From Myxococcales bacterium (GTDB taxonomy: Bacteria > Myxococcota_A > Polyangia > Fen-1088): a stretch of 64,000 nt of DNA. Numbering within the stretch: the first letter of the stretch is position 1; the number at the start of each line of letters is the position of its first letter. Location of the stretch: NCBI GenBank assembly GCA_003142855.1, contig PLNW01000063.1:119339-183338 (forward strand), given 5' to 3'. Below are positions 58,803-64,000 of the stretch, piece after piece. Under the pieces are notes generated by a model that saw nothing but the letters and a program-made list of their open reading frames with translations, made no database searches and was not told the origin of the DNA. The translations under genes and the position numbers were made by a program.

Positions 58803-60115
58803 GGGCTCGGGCTCCCGAAGAGCGTGGCTGGGTTGGCGCGCTCGATTTTCACGTCGACGAAAGCGCCCAACTTGGCTCGTGCTCCTGCGGGCACGATCAC
58901 CGAACGGAAGCTGTCGGTGCGGCCCAGCAGCTCATCCGGGGAACGGCGCGAGGGCGTCTCCAGTAGAACCCGCTCGCACCGCCCCACCTGGGCCGCGTGA
59001 ATCTCGCCGGTGATTTGCCTCTGCAGATCGATCACCTGGGCCAAACGTCGCTGCTTCACCTCGGCGGGAACGTTGTCGGGCATGGTGCGCGCGGCGAGGG
59101 TATGAGGCCGTTCCGAATAGGCGAAGGTGAAGGCATTGTCGAAGCGCAGCTCCGGCAAGGCGCGCAGGATGTCGGCGAACTCTTCCTCGCTCTCGCCGCA
59201 GAAGCCGACCAACAGGTCCGTAGTGATGGCGACGTCAGGCAGAGCCGTGCGCAAGGCGCGTACCAGGTCGCGGTACTGGCCAAAGCTGTAGCCCCGTTTC
59301 ATGCGCGCCAACACCGTGTCCGACGCTGACTGCAAGGGCAGGTGTACATGCTTGCAGATCTTGGATGACCCGGCCATGACCGCAATCACGTCTTCGGAAA
59401 ACCCCAGCGGATAGGGCGACATGAAGCGAATCCGCTCCAGGCCGTCGATGCCGGCCAGTGCCTGGAGAAGACTCGCGAAATCCACGTCCCCGTGGCGATA
59501 GGACGTCACGGTCTGGCCCAGCAGCCGAACTTCTTTGCCACCCGCTGCAACCAGGGCGCGCGCCTGGCGCAACACCTCATCGGGTGCGGTGCCGCGCTCG
59601 CGTCCGCGGGTATAGGGTACGACACAGAAGGAACAGAACCGATCGCAGCCACGCTGGACGGCAATGGAACCGACCACGGTCCCGGTTGCGGCGCGGGCGG
59701 GGTCCAAACCTTGGTAGGTTTCATCGGGGTCGAGGACGGTATCGTCGATCTTCACGCCGGCGCGCGCCTCTTCGATGTGAGCGAGAAGGCGACGGTAGCC
59801 GTCCGGCCCCACCACCAGGTCAACAAAGGGCGCCCGGGCACGCACCTGATCACGCAGGTGCTCCGCCATGCAGCCGGTGATGCCCAGAACCACATTGGGG
59901 CGCCGGGCCTTGTAGGTCGCCAGCGTGCTGGCGCGGCCCCACACGCGCTCCACCGCCTTTTCACGCACGGCACAGGTGTTGATTAGAATCACGTCGGCCG
60001 CCGCCGGATCATGGGTACGCTGGTAGCCCGCCCCCTGAAGCAAACCGAGCACGATCTCGGTGTCGGCCACATTCATCTGGCAGCCGTAGGTCTCGACATA
60101 GGCCAAGAGGCTCAT
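58799..60115 (-). CDS. miaB: tRNA-2-methylthio-N6-dimethylallyladenosine synthase
   Basis: 438 residues. An N-terminal UPF0004 domain has the auxiliary-cluster Cys C12, C48 and C82. The radical-SAM site is C157-x3-C161-x2-C164 (CDRFCSFC), followed by ERGTAPDEVLRQ, the FMSPYPLGF block and a C-terminal TRAM domain (about 375-435). MiaB methylthiolates A37 of tRNAs that read UNN codons. It heads an operon with the LMW phosphatase and fructosamine kinase, coupled by ATGA overlap. Confidence 0.95.
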   Translation of the reverse strand: MSLLAYVETYGCQMNVADTEIVLGLLQGAGYQRTHDPAAADVILINTCAVREKAVERVWGRASTLATYKARRPNVVLGITGCMAEHLRDQVRARAPFVDLVVGPDGYRRLLAHIEEARAGVKIDDTVLDPDETYQGLDPARAATGTVVGSIAVQRGCDRFCSFCVVPYTRGRERGTAPDEVLRQARALVAAGGKEVRLLGQTVTSYRHGDVDFASLLQALAGIDGLERIRFMSPYPLGFSEDVIAVMAGSSKICKHVHLPLQSASDTVLARMKRGYSFGQYRDLVRALRTALPDVAITTDLLVGFCGESEEEFADILRALPELRFDNAFTFAYSERPHTLAARTMPDNVPAEVKQRRLAQVIDLQRQITGEIHAAQVGRCERVLLETPSRRSPDELLGRTDSFRSVIVPAGARAKLGAFVDVKIERANPATLFGSPSP

Positions 60116-60151
60116 ACAGGGGATCTTCTTATCGCATCGAATCCCCGCTCG

Positions 60152-60592
60152 CTACCTGCCAGCTTGCCGTGTGAGGCCAAGGGCGTCCGTGGGGCTGAGG
60201 CGTTTGATTTCCTTCAGCACGTCGAAGTCGCCGTCGACGGAGACCAGGAGATGGAGCGAGCCGTTCTTCATGACTGCGGCGTGCAGGGCATCGCGTGCTC
60301 CCAGACCGTGATGTCGTTCGAGAAGCTTGCACGCCTCCAGGACATCCTCCCGTCTGACCGGGAGCACCTCGCGCACCAGATCGCTGGCAGCACGAACCGC
60401 GACGACCGCGTCTTTGATGCCCAGGCGTCGAGCGCGTACGTGGAGGATCTCCTGCAAAACCTCGGTATTGGTCACCGCCTCGAGTCCGCCGTCGCCAACG
60501 GCTTGCAGGAGATCCCGGCACGGTTGTCGGTGCAGACCTTCCCCGCCCACCGCGTAGAGAAAGACGTTGGCGTCAAGGAAGACGCGGGCCAC
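60152..60592 (-). CDS. PIN-domain toxin
   Basis: 146 residues from a GTG at 60592, overlapping the antitoxin by 20 bp. PIN-fold acidic residues are visible: FLDANVFLYA (D7), EVLQEIL (E44), the GARDALHAAVM aspartate and LVSVDGDFD. PIN toxins are Mg-dependent RNases (VapC type). The adjacent RHH protein is the antitoxin. No other copy of the pair is in the window. Confidence 0.87.
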   Translation of the reverse strand: MARVFLDANVFLYAVGGEGLHRQPCRDLLQAVGDGGLEAVTNTEVLQEILHVRARRLGIKDAVVAVRAASDLVREVLPVRREDVLEACKLLERHHGLGARDALHAAVMKNGSLHLLVSVDGDFDVLKEIKRLSPTDALGLTRQAGR

Positions 60593-60830
60593 GACGATCC
60601 TCTATCTCCTTCTTGAGCGCCCGCCATGCGGGCAACCGCGTGTCGGGTAGCTGCAGGAACTGCTGCGCGGCCATGGCCCGACGTTCGCGATCGGCCGTAC
60701 ACGCGTACCGGACGCTCACAGCTTCGCGCATCAGACTGGCGACCGAGGTACCGTGGGATCGAGCGACGCGGCCTAGGGCATCGAACTCATTCGGATCCAT
60801 GAGCACCTGCACGCGCTTCGTTTTGGCCAT
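60573..60830 (-). CDS. Ribbon-helix-helix antitoxin
   Basis: 85 residues from the ATG at 60830 (the frame from 60851 includes promoter DNA). The N-terminus MAKTKRVQVLMDPNEFDALGRVARSHGTSVASLMREAV fits a CopG/MetJ-like ribbon-helix-helix. The C-terminal helical part would wrap the PIN toxin. A CATACT box ends 6 nt before the ATG, so the operon is likely leaderless and autorepressed through the palindrome at 60847-60864. Confidence 0.8.
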   Translation of the reverse strand: MAKTKRVQVLMDPNEFDALGRVARSHGTSVASLMREAVSVRYACTADRERRAMAAQQFLQLPDTRLPAWRALKKEIEDRRGPRLP

Positions 60831-60846
60831 GGCTCTAGTATGCACA

Positions 60847-60864
60847 TGCACATAGGTATGTGCA
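60847..60864. promoter_or_regulatory. Operator palindrome of the toxin-antitoxin operon
   Basis: TGCACATA-GG-TATGTGCA, a perfect 18-bp inverted repeat. It overlaps the presumed -35 (TTGCAC, 60865-60860) and lies between it and CATACT at 60842-60837 on the minus strand. This is where an RHH antitoxin dimer would bind to repress its own operon. Confidence 0.65.
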
Positions 60865-60878
60865 AGTCAGGTTCCCTA

Positions 60879-63800
60879 CTACTTGCTTGAAAGACGCGTC
60901 ACCTGCCGCATGGCCTCGGGCCGCGAGGGAGCATCCGGGGGCGCTAGCTCCACGTATTTCTTGAACGCGGCGAGCGCGCCGGACTTGGAGCCGGTCAAGA
61001 GCTCCGCTTGGCCAAGTTGAAAATACAGCTCGCTTTCCCATGAGGCATTGGCCGGGATCTTGGCAATGGCCTTGCGGAAGTGATCGATGGCGGCCGTGGG
61101 ATGACCGTGGTCCATCTCCTGCCGGCCCAGACGGTAGTGTGGCTCCGAGGCATCGGGGGCCACGCGAACCGCGTCGCGCCACGCAGCCTCGGCCTTGGGT
61201 TGCTGTCCCATCTTGTCATAGCAGAGCCCCTGAAAAATCAGCGGCTCGGCCGATGCCGGAAGCATCGTGGCGGCCTCCTTGAAGTCCACCAAGGCCTTGT
61301 CCAGTTCGCCGTGCCGGTAGTACTCGCGCCCGCGTTCCATTCGGGCCTCGGGCAGGCTGCTGGCAGCGTCCAGCGCGACGTAGGCCTCTTGCTCCTTGCC
61401 CACCTTCAAGAGAACCCGGCCGTAGCCGTAGTTGTAGGCGGGAAGCTTGTCCCACATCAGGGCCCGCCGATATTCGGCGAGCGCCGCCCCCAACTCGCCG
61501 CGGGTCTCGTGAACGCGGGCGAGCAGGTACGCCGCCTCGGCATTGCGGGGGTTCTCGTCCTGGACCTTCTTGGCCTCACTCTGGGCAAGCTCCAACTTAC
61601 CCAGGTCAAGCGCCAACCGCGCCAGCGCCAAGCGCAAGGTCGGCGTCACCCGACCGGCCTTGATCTCCTCTTGATAGCGGCCGAGCGCCTCGTCCTTCTG
61701 GCCAAGAGCGAGACAGACTGTAGCCAGCCGCTCGCGCAGCCCGAGGGTGTCCGGCATCTCCTTGAGCGTGTCCTCAAGATAGGTCTTGGCTTCGTTGAGC
61801 TTGTCCTGCGCTTGCAAGGCGGCTGCCACGCCCAGGCGCGCCTGAGCAGACTTGGAATTCGCATCCAGCGCTTTGCGGAAGACCTCCTCCGCCTTGACCG
61901 GCTCTTTCGCCACAATCAAGGCATCGCCCCAGGCCAGCTGCAGGATGGCCGCAGGCGCTCCCGCCTCTTCGGCTGCACGCAGAACGGTCAAGGACTCCTG
62001 CGCCTTGTTCTGCTGCTGCAAGAGCGCGGCCAGCTTGAGCGAGGCGGGCAAAAACTTGGGATCGCGCTTGAGCGCCTCGCGATAGCCCTGCTCCGCGCCG
62101 ACCAAGTCAGGGCTCTGCTTTGTGGCAGCGGCGAACCCGTCCCAATAAAATCCCCTTGGGTCATTGGGCGCAGCCGTGGCGGCCAGAGCGACGAGCTTCG
62201 TGCCTTGTTCCATCTTCTTTGTGGCCAGGTACGCGCCACCCAGGGCGAATTGGCCTGCGGGGCTCCCCTCCAGCGCCGGTCCTGCCGCCTGAAGCGTGGT
62301 CAGCGCCTCGTCATAGCGCCCCTCGTAGAGCAACGACTCGCCCAGCGCCAGGTGCGCCGGTGTCAGGCGCGCATCCAGCGAGGTGGCCTTGCGCAACATC
62401 GCCTCAGCATCGTGGCTGCGTCCCATCTCCAATGCGGCCTGGCCCCACAGAAGGTCGGCTTGAGCCTGCTCGTGAGGCGAAGCGGCCGGCTGTTTTCTGT
62501 CGAGCAGGGCCTGGGCAGCCGCCAGGCGCTGTTCCGGTGTCTCCGCCATCCGCGCCAGTCCCAGCGCCGCGCCGTAGTGCTCTGGGTTTCGGCTCAGAAC
62601 CTTTTCGTACTCCGAACGCGCTTCTGGCTTGCCAGCTTCGACCAACGCCCGAGCCAGCGTGTACTGCGCCAGCAGTTCGTTGGGATGGGCGGCCAGGTAC
62701 CGCCGCAGCGGCTCCACCGCAGCGGCGGCCTTCCCGTCTGCCATACGCGCCAGCGCCACGACCAGTTGATTTTCGGGGAGCCCGCCTTCGTTCCCAAGGG
62801 CGGGTTCGGCTTCCTTGGGCTTGCCCTTGGCCACGGACAACAACGCCTTGGCGCGGTGGAAACCGGTGACCGGCTTGGGCGACGGCTTGACGGCTTGCAG
62901 GAGCTGCTCGGCATGAGCCGTTTTGGACGAATCCGCGCCATGCACAATGACGTCGAGAAACGTTATCTCCGCGGCCTTGCACCGCAGGGTATCGCCTTCG
63001 TCCTGCAAGGGCGCGATGACCTGCGCGAGCTGATTCTCGGCCGCTTGGTAGGCCGCTGGAGTGTCATTGAGCAAGCCCGCCGCCATGGGCTGAAGGACAT
63101 CCTCGACCTTGGGTGCCTTGCGCGACGGCAATAGGAAAATGGCGGCGGCAACGCCCGCCACCACAACCCCGCCGACGACCGCGATGACCCACCTGGGAAT
63201 CCCAGACTTCTTGGCCACGGGCCGCAACGCGCCTCCGCGCATGGGCCCACGCCCCGCAGCCGGCTGCAAGGCCGGCAAGTGGTCTGCGGCCGCCGCCTCG
63301 GCCAGCCCTTCGCTGGCGACCCGAGCGCCTGGGAATGGCAGAGTCGCAGCCCCCGCCTGTGAGCCCGAATCACCCTCCAACTCCAGACTGAACCCCAGGT
63401 CCACTCCGCCTGACAAACGCTTGCCGCCCGAATGCGACGGCTCGGGTGCAGGCGTGCCGCTCGATGCAGGCGGGGCCAGAGTCGGCGCTGGTGCTCCGGT
63501 CGGCGTGAGCGGGGCCAGAGTGCGGACAGGAGCCCCTCCCGGCGCCACGCGCGCTGAGGGGGGAATGGGCGGCGGAGTGACTCCGCTGCGGCTAGCAGCA
63601 GACCCCGCACCACCAGTCCCCTTGGCCGCCAGCGCCGTGGAAGGCGGCTTCGGCGGTCGGCCCGGAGCCTGACTGGGAGCTGATGGCGCGCCAGCCGACG
63701 CGCCCAAGTCCAGCGACAGCCCAGCGGGAGGCGGGCCCGAAGTGGACACAGGCGAAGGTGAGGAATCCAAGTCCAAGGTCAGCGGCGCCCCGCCGCCGGT

Positions 63801-64000
63801 CGCCTGCAAAGATGCCAACGAAAGATCGAGCGCCAACCCCAAGGGCGGTGTCTTGCTGGAAGCCCTGTCCGAACTGGGCAGCCACCCAGGCCGTGCCCAA
63901 CTCTTTGATTGGGGAAGATCGTCTGGACGGGGGACCGAGTCGCGCGACACAGGCAAGTCCCCGGAACGCGGGACTGCGTCGCGCGACACAGGCAAGTCCC
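60879..64000 (-). CDS. Very large TPR protein (5' end outside the window)
   Basis: At least 1040 residues; the frame stays open to the window edge and its apparent TTG at 63995 is not a start. The N-terminal visible part is a 13-residue tandem repeat (DLPVSRDAVPRSG) and about 230 residues of Pro/Ala/Ser/Gly-rich linker. A transmembrane helix (near RWVIAVVGGVVVAGVAAAIFLL) is followed by about 700 residues of TPR repeats (A-x3-Y-x2-AL type), all in the periplasm or outside. The layout resembles Myxococcota proteins with a cytoplasmic zinc-ribbon start, but that part is not in view. The stop at 60879 lies 48 bp before the antitoxin start. Confidence 0.75.
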   Translation of the reverse strand, partial: DLPVSRDAVPRSGDLPVSRDSVPRPDDLPQSKSWARPGWLPSSDRASSKTPPLGLALDLSLASLQATGGGAPLTLDLDSSPSPVSTSGPPPAGLSLDLGASAGAPSAPSQAPGRPPKPPSTALAAKGTGGAGSAASRSGVTPPPIPPSARVAPGGAPVRTLAPLTPTGAPAPTLAPPASSGTPAPEPSHSGGKRLSGGVDLGFSLELEGDSGSQAGAATLPFPGARVASEGLAEAAAADHLPALQPAAGRGPMRGGALRPVAKKSGIPRWVIAVVGGVVVAGVAAAIFLLPSRKAPKVEDVLQPMAAGLLNDTPAAYQAAENQLAQVIAPLQDEGDTLRCKAAEITFLDVIVHGADSSKTAHAEQLLQAVKPSPKPVTGFHRAKALLSVAKGKPKEAEPALGNEGGLPENQLVVALARMADGKAAAAVEPLRRYLAAHPNELLAQYTLARALVEAGKPEARSEYEKVLSRNPEHYGAALGLARMAETPEQRLAAAQALLDRKQPAASPHEQAQADLLWGQAALEMGRSHDAEAMLRKATSLDARLTPAHLALGESLLYEGRYDEALTTLQAAGPALEGSPAGQFALGGAYLATKKMEQGTKLVALAATAAPNDPRGFYWDGFAAATKQSPDLVGAEQGYREALKRDPKFLPASLKLAALLQQQNKAQESLTVLRAAEEAGAPAAILQLAWGDALIVAKEPVKAEEVFRKALDANSKSAQARLGVAAALQAQDKLNEAKTYLEDTLKEMPDTLGLRERLATVCLALGQKDEALGRYQEEIKAGRVTPTLRLALARLALDLGKLELAQSEAKKVQDENPRNAEAAYLLARVHETRGELGAALAEYRRALMWDKLPAYNYGYGRVLLKVGKEQEAYVALDAASSLPEARMERGREYYRHGELDKALVDFKEAATMLPASAEPLIFQGLCYDKMGQQPKAEAAWRDAVRVAPDASEPHYRLGRQEMDHGHPTAAIDHFRKAIAKIPANASWESELYFQLGQAELLTGSKSGALAAFKKYVELAPPDAPSRPEAMRQVTRLSSK

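Noticed and set aside
1..64000. tRNA, rRNA, CRISPR array, prophage or integrated element
   Set aside because: No cloverleaf-like stem set, no spacer-repeat array and no transposase or integrase gene was found; only the repeat and MITE-like sequences remain.

Overview
The window is chromosomal DNA from a GC-rich Gram-negative bacterium, most likely a member of the Myxococcota or a close deltaproteobacterial relative. The clues are indirect: many TPR proteins and lipoproteins, a giant choice-of-anchor-D lipoprotein, HD-GYP and FHA signalling proteins, an ECF sigma/anti-sigma pair, and a Tat operon with very long low-complexity extensions. I see no rRNA, tRNA, CRISPR array, transposase or prophage. 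Gene density is high and the content is mostly housekeeping plus envelope proteins.

Layout. 0-2 kb: two minus-strand envelope genes, one cut by the window edge, with a divergent promoter region. 2.4-6.5 kb: a Cys-rich secreted protein and yraN, facing the ribosomal/tRNA operon rpsP-khpA-rimM-trmD-rplS. That operon is interrupted between trmD and rplS by about 770 bp of repeats: palindromic repeat units, a 223-bp tandem duplication and a 181-bp MITE-like element. 6.6-18 kb: a multiheme cytochrome fusion, threonine dehydratase, nadA, a four-gene coaX operon (coaX, a helical-repeat protein, a Yip1-TlpA fusion, a kinase-fold protein), and DUF2254 with an HD-GYP response regulator. 18-24 kb: one 1878-residue lipoprotein of about 15 repeated Ig-like domains with a structured RNA leader. 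24-32 kb: gyrA, hemL, a small duplicated-domain protein, a secreted beta-propeller and prmC. 32-36.5 kb: lipoproteins and an ECF sigma/anti-sigma/outer-membrane-type operon. 36.7-39.3 kb: a transaldolase-gmhB-gmhA-hddC-like heptose operon. 39.4-48.9 kb: FHA, M16 and M48 peptidases, rpoZ, UPF0158, DUF429, panD, a MIF homologue and a GT-C glycosyltransferase. 49-55 kb: a Zn-motif membrane protein and a Tat operon (TPR lipoprotein, an inactivated MBL exonuclease homologue, tatB, tatC). 55.4-60.1 kb: a UvrD-family helicase, then a miaB, LMW-phosphatase, fructosamine-kinase operon. 60.1-64 kb: a PIN toxin/RHH antitoxin pair with its own operator, and a very large TPR protein running off the window.

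Most interesting signals: (1) a recurring promoter-to-start geometry in which a -10 hexamer lies 6-7 nt before the start codon of at least seven genes, implying leaderless mRNAs; (2) a MITE-like element whose terminal inverted repeat supplies the trmD stop codon, next to a dispersed repeat family with another copy 27 kb away; (3) a rimM gene with no in-frame ATG/GTG start; (4) a TatB with five 36-residue charged-helix repeats; (5) a beta-CASP/MBL homologue lacking its metal ligands; (6) a bacterial MIF homologue; (7) a long hairpin immediately upstream of the Shine-Dalgarno site of the giant lipoprotein. None of these is proven here. No obviously new defence or biosynthetic system was found.
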